Below are positions 45,851 to 58,358 of a DNA stretch of 64,000 nucleotides, piece by piece. Each line of letters opens with the position of its first letter. Position 1 is the first letter of the stretch. The position numbers were made by a program, and so were the translations under genes. Origin of the DNA: Carettochelys insculpta (Eukaryota > Chordata > Testudines > Carettochelyidae). The stretch spans positions 3,794,001-3,858,000 of the forward strand of contig NC_134138.1 of NCBI RefSeq assembly GCF_033958435.1, given 5' to 3'. The notes under the pieces were generated by a model, which saw only the letters and a list, made by a program, of their open reading frames with translations, did no database searches and had not been told where the DNA came from.

Positions 45851-47926
45851 AGCTCAGCCCCGCCCTTCCTCCCCCCAGGCAGCCGGGTGCTGGCACAGAG
45901 CCAGGCCGCCTGGGGAGTAGGAAAAGCCCGTCTCACACGGCCAACCCCCTCCCCGAGCGGGAGAGCCCTGCCTCCTCGCGTGTTTATTCACGGAGCTGTT
46001 GTCAGAAGGACCCCTAGTGGCTTTTAAAAGTATCACCGGCACTCAGGCTGGAGAGGATGGAAGGTCAGTTTTCAACACTGCCTCCAAGGTTGCTGAGCCC
46101 GGTGGTACTGCGGTGGGAACGAGTGGGTACTGTTACAGACACGCTGCGCCTCAGGGGTGTTCTCTCTTCTGTAGGGTAACCCTGTCTGAATGTTCCCAGT
46201 AAAGTTCCCCAGAGGTGGCCCGGCAGTAAGGCCCTTTGTCAGTCCTTTACCTAGTAACCCTTTTGCAATAGGGTGCCGAGCCTCCTTGGTCAAAGCTGCC
46301 TGAGTCCCAGCCTGGCACAGGCTTGGTCAGTTCCTCCTGCTCCCATGGTTGCTCTGCAGAGCGGCTGTGAGGGGAAATGCTGACCCCACAGGAGTCTTCA
46401 TGCTGAGAAACAGCTACAGTGCTGCTTCCTGGCCTGCGTGGGCTGGCAGGTAGCCCCCCATCCCCTGCTGTGCAAGGTCAGGGACAGAAGGATGGAGCCA
46501 GCTGGAACATGGTTTAAATGCAGCATCTCTGCCCCAAGGGGTTGGCAAGGAGAGGAGTCTGTTTTCTGGAGCTGCCTCCCTCAACTTGCCCATCTTTTTG
46601 TACAACTGCAGGCCCATGTTTCCTTCTAATCCTGTAAGGTGCTATTTATTCTCCTTTGCATTTTGCAATCGATCCATTGAATTTCAATTATTTATTGGTT
46701 CAATTATTTAATAAAATCATACTTGTAAAATGTTGTTACAGATGTGAAATTCATAACATGAAAAGCAACATTCGGAGACCTGAACCAAACGTTGCATGTG
46801 TGGCTGATTTCGGGCTATGAATAGTTAGAAATAGTTGAGTTAAAGAATATTTTGAACATGTGTCTGTACTCACTCTTCAAGGTGGTGTATTCTGTGATGG
46901 ATTTGAAACGTTGATGCATTTGATCCATGTTTAGTTTGTTGCATGCACTACTATGTCACAAACCTCTCTAGTATAACCATAAGCATAGTAAATGTCAGTA
47001 ATTGTGAAGTTTATGAGCAACTGATTCAGCTGTGAAATTGACCAGCACCTCTATTTCAGGAGAGATCTCTGTGCTGATGTATTCAGAGCAGAACAAACTC
47101 ATTTTTACTCCAGAATAAAAATGCTTCTTGCTCTCTCCAGTAGTAGGTTCTGTGACAATCTCAGTACCCTAACTAGCTAATTCTGCACCTGAGGCAAGAA
47201 TATAAAATTGCACCCCTCATGTATTCATGGTAGTTAGTTTGTAGAACAATGGAAAGTACATAAATAATCACAGTAACAGCAACAGTAACAACACACTGCT
47301 TATGCTGGCAGGGGGAGGGGGCTGTCTGGGGTGTACCCACCATACCTTGTCTCTCCTGCCTCAAGTGGGACTGTGCCGCTAGCAGATGCCTGCAGCGGGT
47401 GGTCGTGGGGCCACAAAAGAAACGGGGAAGGGCAGGGGGCAGGTGGGTGTGCTGACAGCACTGGGTGCAGAGCCAAGATAGCAACATTGGAGCCAGTGTG
47501 GTGCGTAGGGCCAAGGGTGTGTGTGTGTGTGGAGGTGCTGTGTGAAAGGATGTGTGTGTGTGTAAAGGTGGGGTGTGTATGTTGCTGCTGTGCCTCTGGG
47601 CAGCGTGCAAATGTACATGTAGATGCTCGTGGTATTGAGTGTCGGGAGAGGGTGTGGACGGTGGTGGTGCTGTACCAAGAAGCAGGTGTTTGTCAGAGCT
47701 GGTTGCCCCTTATGTGTGCGTAGAGGCTGTGTGAAGGTGGGGCACTGCACAGGGACCAGGGATTGTCTCCAGGACCAAGGAGAGGTTGTCAGGGAGTCAA
47801 ATCTGACAGGTGAAGCCCCAGACTCAGAACTAGCTCCCCCTAGGACCAAGTGAATCCCCACCTCCGTGGATGAGCTCCAGGAACACTGGTAGCTAATTCT
47901 GAAAGGCAGCAATGTGGGGCATGCTG
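45851..47926. other. Intergenic, no gene seen
   Basis: Mixed composition, AT-rich at 46640-47160, with short (GT)n runs near 47517-47570. No exon-like or transposon-protein similarity recognised. Confidence 0.5.
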
Positions 47927-48608
47927 GGCTACGTCTACACGTGAAGCCAACATCGAAATAGGCTATTTCGATGAGTAACGTCTACACGTCCTCCAGGGCT
48001 GGCAACGTCGATGTTCAACTTCGACGTTGCGCGGCACCACATCGAAATAGGCGCTGCGAGGGAACATCTACACGTCAAAGTACCACACATCGAAAAAAGG
48101 GTGCCAGGCACAGCTGCAGACAGGGTCACAGGGCGGACTCAACAGCAAGCCGCTCCCTTAAAGGGCCCCTCCCAGACACACTTGCACTAAACAACACAAG
48201 ATACACAGAGCCGACAACTGGTTGCAGACCCTGTGCATGCAGCATGGATCCCCAGCTGCCGCAGCAGCAGCCAGAAGCCCTGGGCTAAGGGCTGCTGCCC
48301 ACGGTGACCATAGAGCCCCGCAGGGGCTGGAGAGAGAGCATCTCTCAACCCCTCAGCTGATGGCCGCCATGGCAGACCCCGCTATTTCGAAGTTGCGGGA
48401 TGCGCAACGACTACACGGTCCCTACTTCGACGTTGAACGTCAAAGTAGGGCGCTATTCCTATCCCCTCATGGGGTTAGCGACTTCGACGTCTCGCCGCCT
48501 AACGTCGAAGTTAACTTCGAAATAGCGCCCGGCGCGTATAGCCGTGACGGGCACTATTTCGAAGTTAGTGCCGCTACTTCGAAGTAGCGTGCACGTGTAG
48601 ACACGGCT
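47927..48608 (+). mobile_element. Harbinger MITE copy 5 (older subfamily)
   Basis: 682 bp, flanked by CTG (47924-47926 and 48609-48611). It shares internal variants (GCACTAAACAACACAAG) with copies at 53580, 60650 and 62623, marking a second, somewhat older subfamily. Confidence 0.9.
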
Positions 48609-48776
48609 CTGGTGTGTCAGAATGCCATACCAGCAGCTGATTTGGAGGAATAGCCTTTTTTGGCATCACAATGTAAAAAGTGTTCTTTAGATATAGCGCT
48701 GCTCCCCAGCTTCTCCCCAGCCACTCGCTCAAAGAAGGAAATTTGGTTGGTTTGGCATGATTCGTTCTTGGCATAT

Positions 48777-49302
48777 ATCAGAGAGGAGCCATGTTAGTCT
48801 GTAGCTTCGAGAACAACAAGAAGTCCTGTGGCACCTTATAGACTAACAGAGATTTTGGAGCATAAGCTTTTGTGGGCAAAGACCCGCTTTGTCAGGTGCA
48901 TGAGTTGGGGGGGGCGGTTTCAGAGGGGTATTTAAAGAGCAGAGTCCCAGTAAGAGGGAGGGCCGGAGCTGACGAGGTCTATTCAGCCAGGCGGAAATGG
49001 CCCGGTATCAACAGTACTTACCAAAAGAGGGCAAAACAAGTTAGACTCTGACAAAGGTTCACATCCCCCATCTGATCTGACTTGGATTTTCCTCTTTTGA
49101 TAACTGCTTTTGGGACTGGGCCATTTCCACCTTGCTGAATAGACCTTGTCAGCTCCGGCCCTCCCTCTTCCTGGGACTCCACTCTTTAAATACCCCTCTG
49201 ACACCGCCCCCCTGCTCATGCATCTGATGAAGCGGGTCTTTGCCCACGAAAGCTTATGCTGCAAGATATGTTAGTCTATAAGGGGCCACAGGCCTTCTTG
49301 TT
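48777..49302. mobile_element. Foldback Penelope-like element with 13-bp duplication
   Basis: The whole 526-bp unit is an inverted repeat. The left arm starts AGCCATGTTAGTCTGTAGC and ACAACAAGAAGTCCTG. The right arm read backwards gives the same text, including AGCATAAGCTTTCGTGGGC and CCGGAGCTGACAAGG. A perfect direct repeat GTTCTTGGCATAT (48764-48776 and 49303-49315) flanks it. The arm sequence is PLE 3'-end-like (AAAGCTTATGCT, TTAGTCTATAAGG). Confidence 0.85.
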
Positions 49303-49315
49303 GTTCTTGGCATAT

Positions 49316-51165
49316 TTATTTCTTACCATGCTGTAGCCGCTGGAAGAAGGCAGCTTGGCTCTGCACTATGCCGGGATGTCCTTCTTCCCTGTGGACTAGT
49401 CCAAGGTTTAGGTCAGTGTTGGCCAGCTGCAATGAAAGGGGTGCAGTGCTCTAGCCAGGAGGCTCTTAGCTCCTTCAAGGTACATGGCAGCTTCTGCCTG
49501 CTCTTTCCTGAATTCCCTCCCGGTGTGCTATCATCTTTCCGGGCCTGAACCCAGAGCCAGAGGAACCTCCTCAGTTCAGCACTGGAAGCTGTGGCGAGAC
49601 GCCATGACCGGTGTCAGAGAGCCCGTGGCATGTTCCGCGGGGGATGCCCTTGCTGCGATACCCAAACTGACGACCAGGTGGCACTGTTACGTTACTGGCT
49701 TATGCATTGGTGCTGGTGTAAGGCAGCCACATTTACCTGGCTGTGAGTACGGGCGAATTATTGTTATGTGTTATGGTGATTAATTCTTACGCCTGGAGCC
49801 TCCTCAGGGCATGTCAGAAGCCAGGTGTGGGTGAGGCTGCAGCGTAGCCTGCTCACAGTGATTGAAGGGAGGGCTGAGACCCATAGCTCAGCATGCCCCT
49901 CCTCCCCGCTCTCAGGTTTGTGCATGGGTGAAAGCTCCCTTGCTCTTTACCTCCCTCCCTTTCCTGGGCACAGGCAGCCCAGGGAACCTGGCAGGAGCCC
50001 AGGGCCAGAGCACAGCCTTGCGAAGGTCTCCACCTCCATCTGTGTCGCTGGGCTGGCCCTTTCGCACTGGGATGTGTGCCAGGAAGAGGGGTGGGGAAGG
50101 GGACAGCCCCAGCAGGGCCCAGGCAGGGAGCGCTTCTGTGACTGCCTTGCCCACCACTGCATAGGCTGACTGCCCAAGGGCTCTGCCCAACTCTGGGCTG
50201 CCCCCAGGCTCAGCCGCTACGCCTGTTGCTCAGCCAGAGCTCTGAGCAGATAACTTAGTGCTTAACAAGCCTCCACTACCCAGGTGGGGTGGGGGGCAAC
50301 CTGAGAGTCCCTGTAGTGTAGGTGGGGCAGTGAGGCACAGAGAGAACACAACAAGGGATGAGAGCAAACCCTCCTAGGCTCTATTCACATCTCGGGGGGA
50401 AGGCCTCCTAGAGAGTACAGGAGGGACTGGGAGCCAGGACTCCTGGGTTCTGCACATGCAGCTGACTCTGTGACTCTGGGAGATTCTTGTTGCCGGTCGG
50501 TGGCTCTACTGCCACATCTCCTGCAAAGCATGAGGCTGAGTTAGCCAATGATTGCCAGGTATCTGGTGTCCCTGGATGGAAGTTGTACCAGACACACACA
50601 CTGTTACGTTGGCTGATGCCTGGGTATTACTGTTGGCAGAGCCGCCCTGCTGTACAGGCTGTGGGAACATTGGGCTAGCACAGGTCCCAGCTCAGCTGCT
50701 CAGTTCATGGGGCAGTGAGTCCCCTGCTTCTGCAGAGCTGTGGGGGTCTGTCTGATCTCAGAGGCACCTGGGGCTTTCCCTTTTCAGTGTAGCTTTCCAT
50801 CTCTTCTTCCTGGGATGCTCATCCCCCACCGAGCAGGAATCTCAGCCCCTGCTCTGCCCAGGCTTTGTGACTGGCAGGGATGTGCCCAGTCTGGGTGAGG
50901 CCTCAGCTGCAGCCACAATAACCTCTGGCTAAAATGCTTTGCTAGAGCACAGCCAGTTCTGTGGTCTGTGTTGAGGGCTAAAACCAGAAGAGTGGAGGTG
51001 GGCCCTGACCTTGTCACTTTCCCAGGCCTTGCTGAGTGATGAAGACGGGGGGATTGCAGTGGCACCCTCTCAGGGCTGGGCTCAGCTTGGCAGAGAAGAT
51101 AATGGATGTACTGGTAGAGGCAGCTGAGGGAGGTCCCCCTGGAGCTCAAGTGACAGGCCCTGTGA
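49316..51165. other. Intergenic, no gene seen
   Basis: Unique-looking moderate-GC sequence. Open frames near 49484 and 49825 lack recognisable domains or exon context. Confidence 0.45.
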
Positions 51166-51890
51166 TTTATATACAGAGATACACATCTCACAGAGCTGGA
51201 AGGGGCCCTGGGAATTCATCCAGTCCAGTCCCCTTCCTCTGGGCAGGGCCAAGCACCATCCCTGCCACTTTTTTTTTTTTAAATCTATTTGCCTGAGACC
51301 CCCTAAATGGCCCTCTCAGGGGGTTGAGCTCAACACCCCTGGGTTTAGTGGGTCAATGCTCTAACCACTGACCTCTCCCACCCCCTTGACATTTTTTTCA
51401 TCTGGGGAGATACACAGCACCAAGCAACATCCCTGACAGATTTCCTCCCCACACATTATTTCTCCCAAACTTCTCAAGGCCTGAACTCACAACTCAGGGA
51501 GTTTAACAGGCCACTGCTCAGACCACTGAGTTAACCCCTCCCCCCGCTTTTTTTTTAAAAGTCATACCCAGAGACCAATAAGCCAGCTAAATCTATTTGC
51601 CCCAGATCCCTAAATGGCCTCCTCAAGGACTGAGCTCACAACTTTGGCTTTAGCAGGGCAATGCTCAAACCACTGAGCTATCCCTACTCCTGTCAAAGCT
51701 ATATGGAGATACACACCTCAAAGAGATGTAAAGGACCTCAGAATGTCATTCACCCTGAACCAGCACCTCCCCCCTTTTTTTAAAAAACTTGGCCCTGGTC
51801 CCTAAGTGACTCCCTCAAGGACTGAGCTCACACCCCTGGGTTTAGCAGGCCAATGCTCTAACCACTGAGCTAGCTCCCCCCCCCCACAGG
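51166..51890 (-). repeat. Run of four tRNA-headed SINE copies
   Basis: Four same-orientation copies (about 51166-51390, 51400-51545, 51555-51695, 51700-51890), all minus strand. Each has the tRNA-like head at the right (GCTCAGTGGTTAGAGCATTG in reverse) and a LINE-like tail at the left (GAGATACACATCTCACAGAG). They differ enough to be separate or anciently duplicated copies. Confidence 0.75.
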
Positions 51891-52372
51891 CCTCCCTTAC
51901 TCCCCTTCACCAACCCCTTCCTCCCACTGTTGGCCCCCCAGCCAACTCACGTTCCTCCCTTAAGTGCCCCTAACCCCAACTCCTACCCCCATTTGCCCTT
52001 CCAGTCACACAGCCCAGGCTCTCCAAAGGCGGCTCTTCCGAGCCCTTCTCTGAGGATCTCCTGCCGGGGAGCCCTGGGCCCCCGCCAGCTCCAGCGCCTG
52101 TTTGGCTGCTCAGCAGAGCCGCATTGTCTGCATGAACCTGCCTGCCCGCAGACAATGAGCTCCTTCCCTGGCACAATGGCGCTCAGCCTGCGGGGAGCCG
52201 GTGACATGCTGTCCTTCCCGCTGCGCCTGGCTCTATGAAGGGCTGGGGGAGGGCCAGCCCACAGCCCCCTCTGGCACAGCACAGGGCCCTGGGAGACTCA
52301 GCCAGGGACAAGCTGAGGTCCCTTCCCATCCCCCCCTTCTGTGGCTCCCCACCCCTACCTGCTGTGGGGCTC
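51891..52372. other. Spacer, no gene seen
   Basis: C-rich and unremarkable. Its last five bases GGCTC are the target duplication of the next LTR. Confidence 0.45.
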
Positions 52373-52789
52373 TGTGATGGAGTGGGGGGAGTGCATGTGT
52401 GAGACTCAGGCTGGATGTGTGGGACAAGCAGAGCAGCTCCCAGCGGCTGAGGATCACCCTGGGGCTATAACCTAGGCTGGCAGGTAACACCTCAGCCCTG
52501 AACAAAGAGGAGGGTGGAGCTGAGCTGGTTTTGAATCGGGGGCAGCAGTTAGAGGCTGGGTGAGAGGGAGCTGGAAGGCAGCCAGCCAAAAGCTGCACCC
52601 CAGAGGGGCACCCCTCGGGCTCCTCACCCCAGGACGGGTTGGAAGGACTGTCTCTGATTGCTGCACTGACGCTTCTGTGAGAAACTGGGCATCTGGTGCC
52701 TAATAAACCTCCTGTTGTACCTGCTGAGTGAGAGTCACTCCTGCCAGCGGACGGGGTGCAGTGCAGGGGGACCCCTGAACCCCATCACA
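52373..52789 (+). repeat. Solo LTR of the Gmr1-like family
   Basis: 417 bp, starts TGTGATGGAGTGGGGGG and ends CCCATCACA, same length as the LTR at 3417-3833 and very similar. Perfect 5-bp duplication GGCTC (52368-52372 and 52790-52794). It arose by LTR-LTR recombination. Confidence 0.93.
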
Positions 52790-53157
52790 GGCTCCTATCA
52801 GCCAGAGCCCTGCCTGCCCCTCCTCACAGCACCCCCCTGCAGCGCGGGGGCCTTCTGTTCTGCATGAGCTGTCCAGGGTAGGAAGGGGTGAGGCCAGCCC
52901 AGGGGCTGCAAATTCCCTGGGACGCGGCGTGGATCCAGCGTGAAGTGGCTGAAACTGGCTGCCACAGCATGGACCCAGTGGCAGGGCTCAATTAATCCTT
53001 TGCCTGGGGCATGCCCCAAAGAGAGGCGGAGTGACGTCCTCAGTGGAGGGCAGCTCCGTCTGGGCTGTGCAATGGGGAGCTGCAGAGGCAGAAGCCTTTT
53101 CCTCCAGTGCCAATGGCACTCTCTGAGCACCCAGCAGGAGGTTAAGGCTAAGCTATG

Positions 53158-53182
53158 TCCTGTCCTGTCCTGTCCTGTCCTC
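53158..53182 (+). repeat. (TGTCC)n microsatellite
   Basis: Five pentamer copies, CTGTCCTGTCCTGTCC. Confidence 0.85.
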
Positions 53183-53216
53183 TCCCCGTACCCCTGGTGC
53201 TGGTCCTGGTAGGCAG

Positions 53217-53530
53217 ACCTTGCTCTAAACTTGGGAGTCCTGGCAGTGAGGGACACAGCTGCCCTGCGCAGCTCTCTCCCCACCAGACCAACCAGCAGGG
53301 CCAGTCTGTTCTCTAGAGCACAAATGGCCGCTGGATTTGCGCAACTGTTTTCAAAGCAGCTAGCTGGCTTGGCCTTGGGAAGACTGGGTATCAGAGACAA
53401 GCAGGTTCCACCTCTCCCGCACCCTGGCAATCATGCCCTGAAATACAAGGGGTGACCACAGCACCTAAGACAAGATTTATGGGACATCACCCCCAGGGAC
53501 CATGGGCCAGCTCCACCACCTGACAAAAAA
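53217..53530 (-). mobile_element. CR1 5'-region fragment
   Basis: Inverted match to 12700-13000. In the same reading frame both encode SCFENSCANPAAICALENRL / GCFENSCENPAALCALENRL followed by ALLVGLV, so this is probably part of CR1 ORF1. The frame continues leftward without known motifs. Confidence 0.6.
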
Positions 53531-53579
53531 ACAGGGTTCAGTAATGCAAGTCACCCAACCACCCTCCTGAACATTTGCA

Positions 53580-54290
53580 AGCCGTGTCTACACGTGCACG
53601 CTACTTCGAAGTAGCGGCACTAACTTCGAAATAGCGCCCGTCACGGCTACACGTGTTGGGCGCTATTTCGATGTTAACATCGACGTTAGGCGGCGAGACG
53701 TCGAAGCCGCTAACCCCATGAGGGGATGGGAATAGCGCCCTACTTCAAAGTTGAACATCGAAGTAGGGCACGTGTAGCCGATCCGCGTCCCGCAACATCG
53801 AAATAGCGGGGTCCGCCATAGCGGCCATCAGCTGAGGGGTTGAGAGACGCTCTCTCTCCAGCCCCTGCGGGGCTCTATGGTCACCGTGTTCAGCAGCCCT
53901 GAGCCCAGGGCTTCTGGCTGCTGCTGCTGCAGCTGGGGATCCATGCTGCATGCACAGGGTCTGCAACCAGCTGTCGGCTCTGTGGATCTTGTGTTGTTTA
54001 GTGCAAGTGTGTCTGGGAGGGGCCCTTTAAGGGAGCGGCTTGCTGTTGAGTCCGCCCCGTGACCCTGTCTGCAGCTGTGCCTGGCACCCTTATTTCGATG
54101 TGTGCTACTTTGGAGTGTAGACGTTCCCTTGCAGCGCCTATTTCGATGTGGTGCTGCGCAACGTCGATGTTGAACGTCGACGTTGCCAGCCCTGGAGAAC
54201 GTGCAGACGTTATTCATTGAAATAGCCTATTTCGATGTCGCTACATCGAAATAAGCTACTTCGATGTAGGCTTCACGTGTAGACGTAGCT
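53580..54290 (-). mobile_element. Harbinger MITE copy 6 (older subfamily)
   Basis: About 711 bp, more diverged than copies 1-4. Target duplication not clear (GCA left, CTG right). Confidence 0.88.
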
Positions 54291-54680
54291 CTGGACTGCA
54301 GCTGTACTTTGGAATGGCTATGCTAATAACTGAATAGAAGAATACTAATGAGGTGCTGAAATGAATATTCAGTGCCTCATTAGGATGCTGTTGGACAGAG
54401 CACTTTGTGGCTTGGTTCCATAGGGATCCTTTTTGAAAGACCCTTGCAGACCTGGAAATCCCCTTATCAGTTGATAGGAACAAGGGGATTTTGAAGTGTG
54501 TAGGGTCCTTTGGGAAAGGACCCCCATGTAGCCAACCCACACGCAAGCAAAATGGGGCACTTCTGAAGTGGCGCAGGTGGCAGTATGCTAATGAGGTGCT
54601 GAATATTCATTTCAGCACCTCATTAGTATTCCTCGATTTGGCCATTAGCACGGCCATTTCAAAATTTTGGCCAAGTGCGG
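54291..54680. mobile_element. Degraded foldback MITE
   Basis: Inverted arms around AATACTAATGAGGTGCTGAA, ATGAATATTCAG and CCTCATTAG. Related to the second family (12080, 58359) but much decayed. Confidence 0.65.
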
Positions 54681-54890
54681 CCACAGGCCCCTAGTGTTCG
54701 AAAGCCCCTAAAACCAAATAGCAATAAGGGGCTTTGCAAAGGGTCCCATCTGCACTGCATGGGCGGCCTGCTGTAGCTGCCATTATGCTAATTAGGTGCC
54801 TCATATTCATGGTAGTGCCTCATTAGCATGTTCTGACCTTGCTTATTACCATACCCCTTTCAGAAAGAAGGGGCTAGCGTAGACGTAGCC
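54681..54890. mobile_element. Half of a third-family foldback MITE
   Basis: Matches one arm of 40814-41610 (AAAACCAAATAGCAATAAGG, CCTCATTAGCATGTT) and ends in GCGTAGACGTAGCC. Confidence 0.65.
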
Positions 54891-54892
54891 TT

Positions 54893-55528
54893 TGTGAGAC
54901 TCCTTCTTGGTAGGTGCTGTAGTTAGGCCCAAAGCTGAAACTGCTACGAGCTGAGCAGTAGAACCGGCGGCTCAAGCCATGGAGAGCTGGTTTTGCCTCC
55001 AGCCACAATACAGGGGACAAACGGCCAGTGGGGGGGCACACAGGACACTGGACCAATGAGAGGATATCTGGCCTTGCCTCAGGCTCAATGAGGGGTGCAT
55101 CGGGGTGATGTGTCAGGACCTGCACAGACTGGACAGAGTTGTAAGTGGGGCATTTGAGGTTGGGTAAGAGAATGTTGGGGTGTGTGGATTCGATCCTTAC
55201 AGTACTGGACTTGTGAGCCTGAGAGGCAAAGGACACTGTTCAATCCATCTGAGCTGGGACAGTTACTTGAGGGTTGGTTACGAACTCTGGGTGTGGGATT
55301 TTCCCAAGCTATTGCCATGTGATTTCTCTGCCTCTTTCATTAAAAGTTTCTTTTCTACACTCAGACTCTGTGCGTGCGAGTGGGGAAGCATCGCCTCTCC
55401 GAGGCGCCCGGGGGTGCACATTTCCCAGGCTACTGGGTGTGGGCTGGAGCGAGTTCTGTGTGAGATGGGTGAAAAGGAGCCCGTAGATGCCCTGCTTGCT
55501 GCCGACACCTTCTGGCAGAAGAGTTACA
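54893..55528 (+). repeat. Probable LTR of a retrovirus-like or gypsy element
   Basis: Starts TGTGAGAC and ends GAGTTACA. An ATTAAA signal is followed by a CACTCAGACTCTGTGCGTGC stretch and GAGGCGCCCGGG, which look like R and U5. No internal coding sequence adjoins. Family assignment is uncertain. Confidence 0.55.
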
Positions 55529-57193
55529 TGTGAACAAAGGACAGGAACGCTGCCTGTTGTGTCTGCCTGGCTGGCTGGGTTTGCTGGTCTAATGGGAACA
55601 GATAAGAGCAGTTACAGGGTTACGGGCCGTAGTATGGGGCATGGTGGGAGTGTAATACATGAGCATACGCTGGAAGGCTGCCTGGCTCCCTCTCTCAAAC
55701 TGAAGTCAAGTTAGGCCCAGTTAGGACTGGCAAGAGGGCTGGGCGGGCGGGGGCAGCAAAAGCAACAGTAAAAGCTAAAGAAACTCCTGGCCGTGGCCAG
55801 AACGCACCCTCTCCCATGACCCCTCCCCCATGGGATACAAAGGAGGTGGGATGAAGCCTCCTGTCTCAGGACCCGCTCAAGTGGAGGGTGACTATAAGGG
55901 ATGTGGCTAAGGGCACACACTGCAGGTCTAGCGAGGCCTTATCAGAGGGAGTGTCAGGGATGGGGCCAGCGCGGTGTTCTGCAGTGTCTGAGCTGGGAAG
56001 CGAGACAGCGTGAAAGTGCTGGGGTGTCAGGCTGGCAGAGGAGCCCTGGGGAGCAGATTTGGCCAGGTTGCAGAGCTAGGGGTGCACTTGCTTGGAACTA
56101 ACTTGCTTTGGGCTTCTGATCTCCTGATTTCCGCTTGTGTGACGAGAGGTGGGGGCGGGGTGAAGGGAAAGCCTTCTAACATTGCCTCGCTGGGAACCAG
56201 AGCCACCCCCCCACTTCCACCCCCACCCACCCCCCTCTACAGCCACTGGGCTCACACACCTCTAGCCTGGAGGCAGAGCTGGGCCCTGCCTGTTCACATT
56301 GTCCAAATGCCCACCAGCTAAACGGGGAGCCCAAGGGGTTTGCCTTTTGGATCAAGAATGCTTGAGAACAGGGGCAGCAGCTCAGGTTTGTTCAGCTTTT
56401 GCAAAGATCTTTGCAAAGCTGTCAGCAACCGGCTGGGGCAGCTGGTTCTCCGGCAAACACCTCCGGGGTGGGGAGGAGGGGGACAGATCCCAGGCCAGGC
56501 TGTGCTACACACGGGCACCTCTGTTTAAACAGTGTGCAGCAAGCTAGTTGACATTAGACCACCACCAGGTTTTAGAGTTACTGGCCATTGAGCTGAATGG
56601 AGCCACTCAACACCGTCATTTGTGACTCCCTGCCGGAAGGCTGCATCAGGCAGCGGTGCGCAGGGGCACGGCTGAGGGGGGGATGCTGCTTCCCAGAACA
56701 TCGGCACTCCAATTGAAGCATTATTTGGACTCTGTGGGTGCTTGGGACACCCTCACCCCATTGACACACGTTGGGAAGGCATTTGGGATTGATGACGATT
56801 TGCATATAGGCACAGCCATCTCCCTGGGGCCTGCAGGGGGGGCTCCTTCGGAAACGTTTGGAGACTGGAGGGCAAAGCTGTGGCTGAGTCTAATTTTAGG
56901 GGAGGGCAAATGAGGGAAAATGTAATGGAGCATTCAGAGCTTGGCAGGGGTGTGTAGCTAAACTCTTCCCACATGGTGCCCCTGATTCTTGGGGTATTGA
57001 GTGTGGACGTATGGATTCCCTTCCCTCCGCCCCACAGTTGGCTTGGAATCAGTTACTGTGACAGCAGTTGCTGAGCCCCGTAAACTCGGATCGGTGCTCT
57101 CGGGCACACTCTGAGCGGCAGGCTGGGCGGTAAAGCAGCCCACGCGTCACCTCCGGCTTGCCCGCTTGCAAGCCCCTTAACCTCGGCTTCTTT
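55529..57193 (-). repeat. Uncharacterised ~1.65-kb segment, copy B
   Basis: Inverted counterpart of 3992-5640, followed at its right by the same PLE 3' end. Its left edge coincides with the LTR, so that LTR or a rearrangement truncates the homology. Confidence 0.75.
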
Positions 57194-57754
57194 GGGAGAG
57201 AGAGAGCCGTGTTAGTCTGTATTCTAGCAAAACAAAACAGCAGTCCGCTAGCGCTTTAAAGACTAGCAAAGTAATTTATTCAGTGATGAGCTTTCATGGG
57301 ACAGAGCCACTCCTTCAGATCATAGCCAGACCAGAACAGACACAATATATAAAGCACAGAGGTCCAAAAATCGTAATCAAGGTTGGCAAGTCAGAAGAGC
57401 AGAGGGGTGGCGGGGCCGGGGGGGAGTTAAGAGTTAGATAAAACAAGTAAGCACTTAAAAGGTAAAAGAATCCTTATAATGGGGCAGGAAGTTGCTGTCC
57501 CTCTTCAAACCACATGTTAATGTGTCGAATTTGAATATGAATGTTAGTTCTGAGCAGTCCCTCTGTAGACGGTCGTTAAAGTCCCTTTTCAGTAGCAAAC
57601 AAGTTCTCAGGTCTTTAACAGAATGGCCCGCTCCAGTAAAGTGCGGGCTGACAGGTTGGGGTATTTGGAGATTTTAATGTCTGCTCTATGGTCGTTCATT
57701 CTTTCTCGAAGAGTGTTTGTGGTCTGTCTTATATACGTGGTGTGTGAGCATTGT

Positions 57755-58337
57755 AGAGGGGGTCAGAGGCTCAACACATTCCACATGCGCTGCCTTAGGC
57801 GCATACTCGGTATCTCATGGCAGGACAAGGTCCCCAATAGCGCAGTGGTTGAGAGGGCAGGCGCCGTCTCCATGTTCACCCTTCTCAAACAGAGGCGTAT
57901 GCGCTGGCTGGGCCATGTCTCACGCATGACGGATGGCCGAATACCGAAGGACCTCCTCTTCGGCGAACTGGCGTCTGGAAAGAGGCCGAAAGGGCAACCG
58001 AAATTGTGCTACAAGGACACGTGCAAGCGTGACCTCAGCGCTCTCTCTATCAGTGTGAGCACCTGGCATTCGCTCGCCTCAGACAGGCACGCCTGGAAAC
58101 AGGGAGTGAAGGAAGCTCTTGCGATGTATGAAACTACCTTGGTGAAGGAAGCGGAAGACAGGAGAGCCCTCAGGAAAATCCCTGCCCGTGACACCAGAGC
58201 GACATCTGCCTACTGCTGCTCACAGTGCGGAAAGGACTGCCACTCCCGCATTGGATTGCACAGCCACAGAAGACGCTGCTCGAATCAGTCCAACTAGGGT
58301 GCAAACCCATGATCCCTTGGGATCGAAGGATGCCTAC
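57755..58337 (+). mobile_element. LINE 3' fragment with C-terminal zinc finger, nested in PLE
   Basis: An open frame carries the end of a non-LTR retrotransposon protein: LNTFHMRCLRRILGISWQDK, RMRWLGHVSRM, LFGELASGKRPKGQPKLCYK and a C-terminal CxxC...HxxxC-type finger (CSQCGKDCHSRIGLHSHRRR). The clade is not certain. Flanked by a 10-bp duplication TGAGCATTGT (57745-57754 and 58338-58347). Confidence 0.78.
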
Positions 58338-58358
58338 TGAGCATTGTTGGCACATGAT

